This document shows, piece after piece, positions 32,138 through 41,006 of a stretch of 64,000 nt of DNA. The notes below the pieces were generated by a model that saw nothing but the letters and a program-made list of their open reading frames with translations, had not been told where the DNA came from and made no database searches. The stretch comes from Sandaracinus amylolyticus (GTDB taxonomy: Bacteria > Myxococcota_A > Polyangia > Polyangiales > Sandaracinaceae). The position numbers and the translations under genes are program-made. Positions within the stretch are counted from its first letter, which is position 1, and every line of letters starts with the position of its first letter. The stretch is taken from contig NZ_CP070225.1 in assembly GCF_021631985.1 (NCBI RefSeq), forward strand, positions 310,001 through 374,000. Direction: 5' to 3'.

Positions 32138-34470
32138 TGCGCTGGCAATGGCTCGTGGTGATCGCGGCGCTCCTCTGGAGCGTCGAGGCGAAGGCGCAGG
32201 ACGTCGAGGCGGCCGAGGAGCCAGCGCCGACCGACGACACCGCCGACGTCGAGGTCGAGGACGGCCCCGCGACCGAAGAGCAGGTCGACGTGACGCGCGA
32301 GTCGCGCACCGAGGACCTGACGACCGGCGAAGTGCTCGTGCGCGCGCGCGCCGAAGAGGTGTTCCGCGCCGGCGGCTCGGTGCACGTGATGGGCGAAGAA
32401 GAGCTCGAGCAGCTCGACTACAACGACCCGCTCGCCGTGCTCACCCAGGTGCCCGGCGTCTACGTGCGCACCGAGGAGGGCTACGGCCTGCGCCCGAACA
32501 TCGGCATCCGCGGCGCGAGCGCCGAGCGCAGCCGGAAGATCACGCTGATGGAGGACGGAGTCCTCCTCGCGCCCGCGCCGTACTCCGCGCCCGCCGCGTA
32601 CTACTTCCCGCTGATGGCGCGCATGACCGGCGTCGAGGTCACGGCCGGGCCCGCCGCGATCCTCTACGGCCCGCACACCGTCGGTGGCGCGATCGATCTG
32701 CAGGGACGTCAGATCCCCGGGCGTCGCGAGGGGCGTATCGATCTCTCGCTCGGCAACACCTGGTACGGCCGCGCGCACCTCTACTACGGCGACTCGAACG
32801 AGTGGGGCGGCTTCCTCGTCGAGGCGCTGCACCTGCGGTCGAGCGGCTTCCACGAGCTCGATGCGCCGCCGGGCGGCAATCGCGACACCGGATTCCACCG
32901 CACCGACATCATCGCTCGCGGTGAATTGCACGGGAGTCTGGATCGCGACTTCTATCATCGGCTCGAGGTCACGTTCGGCCTCGGTCTCGAGCAGTCGAAC
33001 GAGACCTATCTCGGCCTGAGCGATCAGGACTTCCGCGACAATCCGTATCGACGTTACGCGGCGACGCAGCTCGATCGCATGGAGTGGTGGCGCACCCGCG
33101 TGCAGCTCCGATATCAGATCGAGTCGGAGGACATGGAGCTCACGGTCACTGCCTATCGGCACGACTTCGAGCGCACCTGGTATCGACTCGATCACTTCTG
33201 CGACACGCTCGCGATCACGCCCGCCGGACAGCTCGACACCTGCGGCACGCGCGTCGGGTTCGATCGGATCCTCCAGAATCCGACGATCTATGCGAGCCAG
33301 TACGAGCGACTCACGGGCACGCTCGACGCGGAGCCGACCGACGCGCCGCTGCTCATGGCGCGCAATCACCGCATCTTCGCGGTGCAGGGCATCCAGGCGA
33401 ACGGCCGCGTGTCGTTCGACACCGGGCCTTTCGCGCACCGCATCGACTACGGTGCTCGCGTCCATTTCGACGAGATCACCCGCAATCACACGGGCGACAC
33501 GTACTACCTGCTCCAGCAGCAGATGGTGCTGCAGAACGCGGGGCTCGAGCTCGAGGGCAACCACGACAGCGCGTGGGCGCTGGCGGCCTATGCGAGCTGG
33601 GGCGTCACGTGGGAGCGACTGACCATCTCGCCCGGGTTCCGCACCGAGCTCATCTGGCTCGAGCACGAGGATCGATATACGGGCCGTCGCGTCTCGAGCG
33701 AGCAATACGCGTTCTTGCCGGGCGTCGGTGTGCAGTACGCGCTCCTGCCCGAGCTCGCGGTGTTCGCCGGCGCGCACCTCGGGTTCTCGCCGATCGGTCC
33801 GGGGCAGGAAGCGGACGTGCTGCCCGAGACCGCGTGGAACTACGAGGTCGGTGCCCGATACGGCCGCATCGACGAGCTCACGCACGGACAGCTCACGTAC
33901 TTCATCAGCGACTACCAGAACCTCTCGAGCATCTGCACGCTCGCGTCGGGCTGCACGTCGGACATGCTCGATCGTCAGTTCAACGCGGGCGCGGTGCTGG
34001 TGATGGGCATCGAGGCCGAGGCCGCGCACACGTTCGTCGTCGACGAGCTCTCGATCCCGCTCGCGGCGAGCTACACGTGGACGTGGTCGCGCTTCATGAC
34101 CTCGTTCTTCTCGACGAATCCGCAGTTCGGACAGGTCGAGATCGGCGATCACCTCCCGTACGTGCCCGAGCACCAGCTCTCGATGCGCGCGGGCTTCACG
34201 TGGCGGATGCTCGCGCTGCACACGAACGGGCTCTTCGTGTCGCAGATGCGCGACGTCGCGGGGCAGGGCGACGTGCCCGACATCGAGCTCACCGACGCGT
34301 ACTTCATGCTCGACGCGAGCGCGAGCGTGGAGGTCTATCCGGGCTTCCGCGTGTACGTGCGCGGCGAGAACCTGACCGGCGCGCAGCCGCTCGTGACGCG
34401 CCGTGCGTGGGGCGCGCGCGGCACGAAGCCCGTGCTGGTGCAGGGCGGCATCGAGATCGACATCCGCTGA
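32137..34470 (+). CDS. FecA-like TonB-dependent siderophore/iron-citrate receptor
   Basis: Outer-membrane receptor of 777 residues. The ATG overlaps the previous stop by 1 nt (TGATG). Signal ends 'EAKA|QD'; an acidic linker precedes the TonB-box-like 'GEVLVRA'. The plug (about 75-205) has 'DPLAVLTQVPGVYVR', 'NIGIRGASAERSRKITLMED', 'LAPAPYSAPAAYYFP' and 'GVEVTAGPAAILYGPHTVGGAID', all close to FecA. The barrel ends 'VLVQGGIEIDIR'. There is no N-terminal FecA signalling domain, so it should transport without driving a sigma switch. Substrate probably a ferric chelate; which one is unknown. Confidence 0.93.
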   Translation: MRWQWLVVIAALLWSVEAKAQDVEAAEEPAPTDDTADVEVEDGPATEEQVDVTRESRTEDLTTGEVLVRARAEEVFRAGGSVHVMGEEELEQLDYNDPLAVLTQVPGVYVRTEEGYGLRPNIGIRGASAERSRKITLMEDGVLLAPAPYSAPAAYYFPLMARMTGVEVTAGPAAILYGPHTVGGAIDLQGRQIPGRREGRIDLSLGNTWYGRAHLYYGDSNEWGGFLVEALHLRSSGFHELDAPPGGNRDTGFHRTDIIARGELHGSLDRDFYHRLEVTFGLGLEQSNETYLGLSDQDFRDNPYRRYAATQLDRMEWWRTRVQLRYQIESEDMELTVTAYRHDFERTWYRLDHFCDTLAITPAGQLDTCGTRVGFDRILQNPTIYASQYERLTGTLDAEPTDAPLLMARNHRIFAVQGIQANGRVSFDTGPFAHRIDYGARVHFDEITRNHTGDTYYLLQQQMVLQNAGLELEGNHDSAWALAAYASWGVTWERLTISPGFRTELIWLEHEDRYTGRRVSSEQYAFLPGVGVQYALLPELAVFAGAHLGFSPIGPGQEADVLPETAWNYEVGARYGRIDELTHGQLTYFISDYQNLSSICTLASGCTSDMLDRQFNAGAVLVMGIEAEAAHTFVVDELSIPLAASYTWTWSRFMTSFFSTNPQFGQVEIGDHLPYVPEHQLSMRAGFTWRMLALHTNGLFVSQMRDVAGQGDVPDIELTDAYFMLDASASVEVYPGFRVYVRGENLTGAQPLVTRRAWGARGTKPVLVQGGIEIDIR

Positions 34471-34500
34471 TCAGGCGCGCCGACGACCCGCGCGCTCGGC

Positions 34501-35037
34501 TCAGGGATCGAGGACGGCGTCGTAGATGCACCGGGCGGTTGCCGGCGTGCCCTCGACGAGATCTCCGCCGGTGACTCCCGAGTAGAAGAGCTCGACCCGA
34601 ATTTCCTCGGTCGCGACGTCTCGCTCGAACGTTCCCGAGATGCTCCCCATCTCGACGCCCAGGACCCGTCCCTCGTCGTCGAGGATCGAGACGCGCGGCG
34701 TGACGTCGGTGCGGACCGGATCCGCTTCGATCGTGGCGCGCATGGTCACACCATCGTCGTGGGTCACCGTCGCGCAGAGCCGCTCGAACACGTTCGGGAC
34801 GTCGAGCCCGAAGTCACAGCCCGAGCTGACGTTCGACGGGTTCACGCTGATCGCGTCGTCGTTCCGCTCGCGGACCGATGTCGGCGAATCATCTGCGATC
34901 GTGATCTCGCAGAACCACTGCCCGTTCTCGACGTAGAAGAGCCGCTGCTCGGCGTAGGGGGCATCGCTGCCGCAACCGGCGGCGAGTGCTGGGACGAGCG
35001 CGAGGCACGCGAGGAGACGAACGGCCAGACGGGTCAT
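34501..35037 (-). CDS. Hypothetical lipoprotein
   Basis: Lipoprotein of 178 residues; lipobox 'LAAGC' near residue 22. GGAG lies 10 nt before ATG 35037 (a GTG three bases earlier is equally possible). The mature part is beta-rich with four further cysteines, suggesting two disulfides, and has no recognised domain. It converges on the FecA-like gene (30 bp between stops) and is divergent from cysD. The 189-bp space 35038-35226 in front of cysD holds only a weak AT-rich patch (CAATAT at 35172). Confidence 0.75.
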   Translation of the reverse strand: MTRLAVRLLACLALVPALAAGCGSDAPYAEQRLFYVENGQWFCEITIADDSPTSVRERNDDAISVNPSNVSSGCDFGLDVPNVFERLCATVTHDDGVTMRATIEADPVRTDVTPRVSILDDEGRVLGVEMGSISGTFERDVATEEIRVELFYSGVTGGDLVEGTPATARCIYDAVLDP

Positions 35038-35226
35038 CACTTCTGCTCCAGAGTTGGCGGGGGCGCGAAGATCCGTCGCTGCTGTGCGAGCGTCAACGGA
35101 AATCCATCACGGCGCGCCCAGCGTCGTTCTGCGCTCCCGCGCGCCAGAGATTCCCGCATTTCCCGACGCGACAATATGCGAGTGTGCTTGCCTGGTCGCG
35201 TTCGGAGGGGTATCCCCGGGGCCGAG

Positions 35227-36135
35227 ATGATCTCCTATCAGCTCGGACACCTCAAGGCGCTCGAGGCCGAGGCGATCCACATCCTCCGCGAAATGGCGGC
35301 CGAGCGTGAGCGTCCGGTCCTGCTCTTCTCGGGCGGCAAGGACTCGATCGTGCTGCTGCGGCTCGCGGAGAAGGCGTTCCGTCCCGCGCGCTTTCCGTTC
35401 CCGCTCATGCACGTCGACACCGGGCACAACTTCCCGGAGGCGATCGAGTTCCGCGATCGCCGCGTGAAGGAGCTCGGAGAGCGCCTGGTCGTCGCGAGCG
35501 TCGAGGAGTCGATCGCGAAGGGGCGCGTGGTCGAGGAGAAGGGCCCGCGCGCCTCGCGCAATCGCCTCCAGACCACGGCGCTGCTCGACGCGATCGAGGA
35601 GCACCAGTTCGACGCCGCGATCGGCGGCGCGCGTCGCGACGAAGAGCGAGCACGCGCGAAGGAGCGCATCTTCAGCCACCGCGACGAGTTCGGGCAGTGG
35701 GACCCGAAGAACCAGCGGCCCGAGCTGTGGAGCCTCTACAACACGCGGCTGCGCAAGGGCGAGCACTTCCGCGTGTTCCCGATCTCCAACTGGACCGAGC
35801 TCGACGTCTGGGCGTACATCCGCGAGGAGAAGCTCGAGATCCCGAGCATCTACTACTCGCACGAGCGCGAGGTGTTCGAGCGCGACGGGATGCTCTACTC
35901 GCGCGCGCACTTCACCGAGCTCCTGCCCGGCGAGAAGTTCTTCCGCGAGATCGTCCGCTTCCGCACCGTCGGCGACATGAGCTGCACCGGCGCGGTGCGC
36001 AGCACCGCGAAGACGATCGAAGAAGTGATCGAAGAGGTCGCCGCGTCGCGCGTGACCGAGCGCGGCGCGACCCGCGCCGACGATCGCTTCACCGAAGCCG
36101 CCATGGAAGATCGCAAGAAGGAAGGGTACTTCTGA
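35227..36135 (+). CDS. cysD: Sulfate adenylyltransferase subunit 2 (CysD)
   Basis: 302 residues, the usual CysD length. It has the PP-loop ATP pyrophosphatase motif 'LLFSGGKDSIVLLRL' (about residues 34-48), 'PFPLMHVDTGHNFPE', 'AAIGGARRDEERARAKERIFS' and 'FPISNWTELDVWAYI'. With the GTPase subunit CysN it makes adenosine 5'-phosphosulfate from ATP and sulfate, the entry to sulfate assimilation. ATG 35227 was chosen over a longer frame by matching the family N-terminus. cysN starts 1 bp after the stop. Confidence 0.97.
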   Translation: MISYQLGHLKALEAEAIHILREMAAERERPVLLFSGGKDSIVLLRLAEKAFRPARFPFPLMHVDTGHNFPEAIEFRDRRVKELGERLVVASVEESIAKGRVVEEKGPRASRNRLQTTALLDAIEEHQFDAAIGGARRDEERARAKERIFSHRDEFGQWDPKNQRPELWSLYNTRLRKGEHFRVFPISNWTELDVWAYIREEKLEIPSIYYSHEREVFERDGMLYSRAHFTELLPGEKFFREIVRFRTVGDMSCTGAVRSTAKTIEEVIEEVAASRVTERGATRADDRFTEAAMEDRKKEGYF

Positions 36136-36136
36136 G

Positions 36137-37438
36137 ATGAGCGGCGATCTGATCTCGCGCGAGCCGATCGCGATGGAGGAGGGCGCGGACCTCCTGCGCT
36201 TCTCGACCTGCGGCAGCGTCGACGACGGCAAGAGCACGCTGATCGGGCGTCTGCTCTACGACACGAAGTCGATCTTCGAGGACCAGCTCCAGCACGTCGA
36301 GGACGTCTCGCGCCGTCGCGGCGACGAGTACACGAACCTCGCGCTGCTCACCGACGGTCTGCGCGCCGAGCGCGAGCAGGGCATCACCATCGACGTCGCC
36401 TATCGGTACTTCGCGACGCCGCGCCGCAAATTCATCATCGCGGACACGCCCGGGCACATCCAGTACACGCGCAACATGGTGACCGGTGCGAGCACCGCGA
36501 ACCTCGCGATCGTGCTCGTCGACGCGCGCAAGGGGCTCGTCGAGCAGTCGCGCCGTCACTCGTTCATCGCGTCGCTGCTGCGCATCCCGCACATCGTGTT
36601 CGCGGTGAACAAGATGGACCTCGTCGGCTGGGACGAGGGCGTGTTCCGGAAGATCGAGGCGGAGTTCCGGAACTTCGCGAGCAAGCTCGACGTGCAGGAC
36701 ATCGCGTTCATCCCGGTGAGCGCGCTGCACGGCGACAACGTGGTGACCCGCAGCGAGAACATGCCCTGGTACCAGGGCGCGCCGCTGCTGCATCACCTCG
36801 AGACGGTCCACATCGCGTCGGACCGCAACATGATCGACGTGCGCTTCCCGGTGCAGTGGGTGATCCGCCCGCAGAGCGCCGAGCACCCCGACTATCGCGG
36901 CTACGCGGGCGTCGTCTCGGGCGGGATCCTCAAGCCGGGCGACGAGGTCGTCTCGCTGCCGAGCGGCTTCACGTCGCGCATCAAGAAGATCGAGACGTTC
37001 GACGGGCCGGTCGACGAAGCGTTCTCGCCGATGAGCGTGATCGTGCACCTCGAGGACGAGCTCGACGTCTCGCGCGGCGACATGCTCTGCCGCCCGAGCA
37101 ACAAGCCCGTCGTCGGTCAGGACCTCGACGCGATGGTGTGCTGGATGACGGACCAGCCGCTCACCGCGAAGTCGCGCCTCGCGCTCAAGCACACCACGCG
37201 TTGGGTGCGCGCGATGGTCACGAACATCTCGTACAAGCTCGACGTGAACACGCTGCACCGCAACGAGAACGTGCCGAGCCTCGGGCTGAACGACATCGGT
37301 CGCATCCAGCTGCGCACGACGGCGCCGCTCTTCTACGACGAGTACCGCCGCAACCGCACGACCGGCTCGTTCATCCTCGTCGACGAGAGCACGAACGCGA
37401 CCGTCGCCGCGGGGATGCTGCTCTCCGAGCCTCGCTGA
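36137..37438 (+). CDS. cysN: Sulfate adenylyltransferase subunit 1 (CysN), GTPase
   Basis: 433 residues. Translation-factor-type GTPase with G1 'CGSVDDGKSTLIGRL' (about 26-40), switch region 'REQGITIDVAYRYF', G3 'DTPGH', G4 'NKMD', then two beta-barrel domains ('SGGILKPGDEV', 'LNDIGRIQLRT'). It couples GTP hydrolysis to sulfate activation by CysD. The protein ends after the barrels; the APS kinase (CysC) domain found fused in many bacteria is absent, so that step must be encoded elsewhere. Terminator follows 18 bp after the stop. Confidence 0.97.
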   Translation: MSGDLISREPIAMEEGADLLRFSTCGSVDDGKSTLIGRLLYDTKSIFEDQLQHVEDVSRRRGDEYTNLALLTDGLRAEREQGITIDVAYRYFATPRRKFIIADTPGHIQYTRNMVTGASTANLAIVLVDARKGLVEQSRRHSFIASLLRIPHIVFAVNKMDLVGWDEGVFRKIEAEFRNFASKLDVQDIAFIPVSALHGDNVVTRSENMPWYQGAPLLHHLETVHIASDRNMIDVRFPVQWVIRPQSAEHPDYRGYAGVVSGGILKPGDEVVSLPSGFTSRIKKIETFDGPVDEAFSPMSVIVHLEDELDVSRGDMLCRPSNKPVVGQDLDAMVCWMTDQPLTAKSRLALKHTTRWVRAMVTNISYKLDVNTLHRNENVPSLGLNDIGRIQLRTTAPLFYDEYRRNRTTGSFILVDESTNATVAAGMLLSEPR

Positions 37439-37456
37439 GCATCCTCGGATCGACGA

Positions 37457-37490
37457 AACGCCCTCTCCGCGTCACCGCGGAGAGGGCGTT
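37457..37490. terminator. Bidirectional terminator between cysN and an ompA-family gene
   Basis: Perfect 15-bp stem AACGCCCTCTCCGCG (37457-37471) with 37476-37490 and a TCAC loop, between two converging stops. A sister hairpin lies in the same position relative to the other OmpA-family gene. Confidence 0.75.
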
Positions 37491-37502
37491 CTCGTTCCGT
37501 CG

Positions 37503-38675
37503 TCACTCCGCTTCGCGCACTCCGGGCGGCGCGGGATCGACGTAGTCGGGCTCCGGCGGGCTCGCCTCGGGCGCCTCGCCCTCGGGGCGCATGCCCTCGC
37601 GCCAGACGATGTCGAACTGCACGCGTCGATTGACCTGGTGGTCGTACTCGGTCTCGGCGTCGGGGATCTCGGGGCGCGACTCGCCCCATGCCTCGATCTC
37701 GACGACCTCGCGAGGCACGCCGTGCGCTTCGAGATATCGGAGCACCGCCTCGGCGCGCTTGCGGCTCAGGTCGACGTTGTACGCCTCGGGGCCGCGTCGA
37801 TCGGCGTGGCCGCTGATCACCAGCGCGGCCCAGCGATCGCCGCTCTCCTCGTAGCGCCGCGCGACCTCGTCGAGCTGCTCCATGCCGGTCTCGCGGAGCT
37901 CCCAGCGATCGAAGTCGAAGAACACGCGCTCGTCGATCACGAGCTGGTCGTCGATGAACGGCTGCGCGATGTCTTCCTCCTCGGGCAGCGGCTCGGGCTC
38001 CACCACCGGAGGCGGGGCCACCGCGAGCTCCGACTCGGGCTTCATGTCGAGCGGCTCCTCGCGAGTCACGTGGACGTGATCGAGGAACGCGATCTCGATG
38101 CCGCCGTTCCACATGAACAGGTAGTCCTCGCCGAACCGATCTTCCGTCTCCACGACGTGCGTGAGCTGCCCCATCGGGGAGAGCACGATCGGGCCGAGGT
38201 CGATGCCGTAGCCGAGGCCGAGGTCGAACACCGGCACCACGTCGCCGTCCACCAGCCAGGGGCCCGCGCCCAGCTGCACCCAGAGCCCGGCGGCGCGTCG
38301 GTCCGCGTTCACGACGGCTCCGAGGGGACGCACGCGCATGCTCGCGCTGAGCTGACCGAAGTCGAGCATCCCTCGGTCCACGGGGTCCTGCGGGATGACC
38401 TGCCCCTCGGTGAGCGCGCCGCCCCCGAGGCGGAGGCCGAACGCGAGCTCGGGGATGAAGGACCGATACACGCCGAGCGCAGCGCTCCCACCGACGTCGA
38501 ACTGTTCCCTCGCCAGCTGGTTGATCGGTCCCGAGGCCATCCCGTCGAGCACGAAGAACCAGGGCTCTTCGGACTCCACCTCTTCCTGCGCGGCCGCGCG
38601 CGACGCCGTCGCCGAGGCCGAGATCGCGAGGCCGCCCACGACGCCGGCGATCACCCGATGCACGTTGCTCTGCAT
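37503..38675 (-). CDS. OmpA-family outer-membrane protein (copy 1)
   Basis: 390 residues; GAGG 7 nt before ATG 38675; signal ends 'SRAAA|QE'. Residues about 30-230 form a beta-rich N-terminal region compatible with a barrel. A Glu/Pro-rich linker with 'PPPVVEPEPLPEEEDI' follows, then the OmpA C-terminal peptidoglycan-binding domain: 'VFFDFDRWELRETGMEQLDEVA', 'VISGHADRRGPEAYNVDLSRKRAEAV' and 'NRRVQFDI'. It links outer membrane and cell wall. The last ~430 bp are nearly identical to copy 2 at 38824-40026, while the N-terminal halves differ, which suggests gene conversion. Confidence 0.92.
   Translation of the reverse strand: MQSNVHRVIAGVVGGLAISASATASRAAAQEEVESEEPWFFVLDGMASGPINQLAREQFDVGGSAALGVYRSFIPELAFGLRLGGGALTEGQVIPQDPVDRGMLDFGQLSASMRVRPLGAVVNADRRAAGLWVQLGAGPWLVDGDVVPVFDLGLGYGIDLGPIVLSPMGQLTHVVETEDRFGEDYLFMWNGGIEIAFLDHVHVTREEPLDMKPESELAVAPPPVVEPEPLPEEEDIAQPFIDDQLVIDERVFFDFDRWELRETGMEQLDEVARRYEESGDRWAALVISGHADRRGPEAYNVDLSRKRAEAVLRYLEAHGVPREVVEIEAWGESRPEIPDAETEYDHQVNRRVQFDIVWREGMRPEGEAPEASPPEPDYVDPAPPGVREAE
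37569..37998. repeat. 430-bp near-identical repeat, unit 1 (OmpA C-terminal domain)
   Basis: Bases 37569-37998 match 38890-39319 at a constant offset of 1321 bp with one mismatch seen by eye (near 37792). They encode the acidic linker end and the whole OmpA-like domain. Identity falls off sharply upstream of the linker, in the barrel-encoding part. Confidence 0.9.
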
Positions 38676-38773
38676 GCCGTTCCCTCGTTCTTTCTTCCGG
38701 ACCTTCGTCGTCGCGCCCGCGGTCTCTCGGGCCGGCACGCATCGCGCGCTCGGCGCCGCCGTGCGAGGCGCGC

Positions 38774-38812
38774 GAACGCCCTCTCCGCGCATCACGCACG
38801 GGGAGGGCGTTC
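38774..38812. terminator. Hairpin between tandem ompA-family genes
   Basis: 13-bp stem with one G-U pair (38774-38786 with 38800-38812), a copy of the hairpin at 37457-37490 in the same position after the stop of the paralogue. It was therefore duplicated together with the gene's 3' half. Confidence 0.65.
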
Positions 38813-38823
38813 TCGTTCCGTCG

Positions 38824-40026
38824 TCACTCCGCGTCGCGCACTCCGGGCGGCGCGGGATCGACGTAGTCGGGCTCCGGCGGATCGGGCGCGGGCGCCTCGC
38901 CCTCGGGGCGCATGCCCTCGCGCCAGACGATGTCGAACTGCACGCGTCGATTGACCTGGTGGTCGTACTCGGTCTCGGCGTCGGGGATCTCGGGGCGCGA
39001 CTCGCCCCATGCCTCGATCTCGACGACCTCGCGAGGCACGCCGTGCGCTTCGAGATATCGGAGCACCGCCTCGGCGCGCTTGCGGCTCAGGTCGACGTTG
39101 TACGCCTCGGGCCCGCGTCGATCGGCGTGGCCGCTGATCACCAGCGCGGCCCAGCGATCGCCGCTCTCCTCGTAGCGCCGCGCGACCTCGTCGAGCTGCT
39201 CCATGCCGGTCTCGCGGAGCTCCCAGCGATCGAAGTCGAAGAACACGCGCTCGTCGATCACGAGCTGGTCGTCGATGAACGGCTGCGCGATGTCTTCCTC
39301 CTCGGGCAGCGGCTCGGGCGCGACCGCGGGCGGCGGCGCCTCGCGCTCGATCGGCGCGGGCGGCGGGCCCGCCGCGAGCTCGGACACCGGCTTCATGTCG
39401 AGCGCGCCCTCGGGCGGTCTCGTGTGCGCCTCGTCGAGGAACGTGATCTCGAGCCCGCCGTTCCACACGAGCACGAAGCCCTGTCCGAATCGATCCTCGG
39501 TCTCGACCATGTGCGTGAACTGCCCCATCGGCGACAGCACGATCGGTCCGAGCTCGAACCCGTAGCCGAGGCCCGCGTCGAACACCGGGATCACGTCGCC
39601 GTCGACCAGCCAGGGCCCGGCGCCCATCTGGATCCACAGCCCGGTGCCGCGCCGGCCGTTCATCAGTCGCGCGAGGGGACGCACGCGCATGCTCGCGCTG
39701 AGCTGTCCGAAGTCGAGCCAGCCGCGATCGACGGGGTCCTGCACGATGACCTCGCCGGGGCTGAGCGCGCCGCCGCCGAGGCGCAGACCGAACGCGATCT
39801 CGGGCGCGAACGAGCGATAGGCGCCGAGCGCACCGCTGCCGCCGACGTCGAACTGCTGCGTCGCGAGGTCGTTGATCGGCCCCGAGACCATCCCGTCGAT
39901 CACGAAGAACCACGGCTCCTCGACCTCGAGATCCTGTCCCGCGGCGCGCGACGGGCTCGCCGCGATGATCGAGATCGCGAGGCTGCTCACCACGCCCGCG
40001 ATCACGCGATGCACGTTTCTCTTCAT
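38824..40026 (-). CDS. OmpA-family outer-membrane protein (copy 2)
   Basis: 400 residues; AGGAG 6 nt before ATG 40026; signal ends 'PSRAAG|QD'. Same plan as copy 1: signal, beta-rich region starting 'EEPWFFVIDGMVSGPIN', a longer Pro/Ala/Glu linker, and an OmpA C-terminal domain whose protein sequence is the same as that of copy 1 from 'VFFDFDRWELRE' to 'NRRVQFDI'. The linker is about 10 residues longer. Probably transcribed ahead of copy 1. Upstream, 40027-40251 shows no feature beyond the shared divergent promoter space. Confidence 0.92.
   Translation of the reverse strand: MKRNVHRVIAGVVSSLAISIIAASPSRAAGQDLEVEEPWFFVIDGMVSGPINDLATQQFDVGGSGALGAYRSFAPEIAFGLRLGGGALSPGEVIVQDPVDRGWLDFGQLSASMRVRPLARLMNGRRGTGLWIQMGAGPWLVDGDVIPVFDAGLGYGFELGPIVLSPMGQFTHMVETEDRFGQGFVLVWNGGLEITFLDEAHTRPPEGALDMKPVSELAAGPPPAPIEREAPPPAVAPEPLPEEEDIAQPFIDDQLVIDERVFFDFDRWELRETGMEQLDEVARRYEESGDRWAALVISGHADRRGPEAYNVDLSRKRAEAVLRYLEAHGVPREVVEIEAWGESRPEIPDAETEYDHQVNRRVQFDIVWREGMRPEGEAPAPDPPEPDYVDPAPPGVRDAE
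38890..39319. repeat. 430-bp near-identical repeat, unit 2 (OmpA C-terminal domain)
   Basis: Partner of 37569-37998 at an offset of 1321 bp. The synonymous positions are as conserved as the others, which selection on protein sequence alone does not explain, so recent recombination between the two genes is likely. Confidence 0.9.
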
Positions 40027-40251
40027 GAAGACTCCTGCTCGTTGCGTCCGACCTCTTCGCGCTGCTCGCGTGGCCTCGTGCCTCGAGCGCCGATCGCGCT
40101 GCGCGCTCGCCGGCTCGCGTCGCAAGCTCCGCGCCTCCGCCCGGCGACCTCTCTGCGCTGGAACGCACGTGCTCACGCGAGTGGCGTCGGATCCCGGACC
40201 AGCGTGCGTGCGGTGCTCGTCGCCGTCGTCGGCGCGTGTTAGCGAGCGACG

Positions 40252-40917
40252 ATGCCGACGACATCACGAGGACGATCGATCGTGCGCGTGGCCCTGTGGT
40301 GCGTGCTGCTCGCGGCGTGTGGCGGAGGAGAGCAGGCGCAGCCCGCGCCCATCGCGTCGACGGGCGCGGAGTCGAGGAGCGAGCCGCGCGTGATCGCGGG
40401 CACGTGCGACACGAGCTGGCTGCCCGAGGGCACGACGCGCGACGTCGCCGACGCGAGCCTCGCGAGCGAGGTGCGCGCGTGGCTCGGCGGCGAGGGCTCG
40501 CGCATCGTCGCGTCGCGCACGGGCATCGTGTTCGCGAAGAGCGAGGACGATCGCGGCGACGATCCTCCGCATCCGCCCGAGGCCGCTGCGCTCGCGGCGC
40601 GCGCGTGCGGGCTCGGCGCGCGGTGGCTCGTCGATCACCTGCGCGCGCGTCTGTCGATCTCGGCGGGGCCCGACGGCGACGGAGTGACGTGCGACGACGA
40701 CGTGTGCTGCGTGCGCGGCATGGAGTTCGTGCCGAACGCGACGGTGGTCTTCCGACGCGACGCGGAGCGCGAGGTCTGGGAGGTCACCACCGCGCTGCTG
40801 GTGAACGAAGCGGCGCTCACCGAGGAGACCATCGCGCGCAATCGACGCTTCGCGGCGGACGCGGTGCAGCGGCTCGAGGGCCGCACCTGCGAGGGAGAGC
40901 CCTGGTTGGTGCGGTGA
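40252..40917 (+). CDS. Hypothetical lipoprotein
   Basis: 221 residues; lipobox 'LLAAC' (Cys23) followed by 'GGGEQAQ' and a short linker. The mature domain (about 50-220) is alpha/beta with 'CDDDVCCVRGMEFVP', where clustered cysteines probably form disulfides, and a C-terminal 'CEGEPW'. No family recognised. Divergent from the OmpA-family gene and 89 bp upstream of the five-gene carrier-protein cluster on the same strand; no evidence ties it to that cluster. Confidence 0.75.
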   Translation: MPTTSRGRSIVRVALWCVLLAACGGGEQAQPAPIASTGAESRSEPRVIAGTCDTSWLPEGTTRDVADASLASEVRAWLGGEGSRIVASRTGIVFAKSEDDRGDDPPHPPEAAALAARACGLGARWLVDHLRARLSISAGPDGDGVTCDDDVCCVRGMEFVPNATVVFRRDAEREVWEVTTALLVNEAALTEETIARNRRFAADAVQRLEGRTCEGEPWLVR

Positions 40918-41006
40918 TGAGCGTGGGGAGAATTTCCACGAGCTGAGGAACTTTCTTTCGGCACGCACATCCGGCAGCTATAGGAGGTCGAGAGGGGCGC
41001 GGTCGC

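Noticed and set aside
32137-34470. FecA signal-transducing receptor controlling the ECF sigma factor at 8945-9508
   Set aside because: The FecA-like protein has no N-terminal signalling domain and lies 22 kb away.
37503-40026. Assembly artefact as the source of the duplicated OmpA domain
   Set aside because: The flanking barrel halves, linkers and hairpins differ clearly, so two real genes exist. A collapsed or chimeric repeat cannot be fully excluded without reads.
40960-40976. Sigma-54-type promoter (GGCACG-like) in front of the carrier-protein cluster
   Set aside because: The invariant GG and GC are not separated by 10 nt, so the -24/-12 pattern fails.
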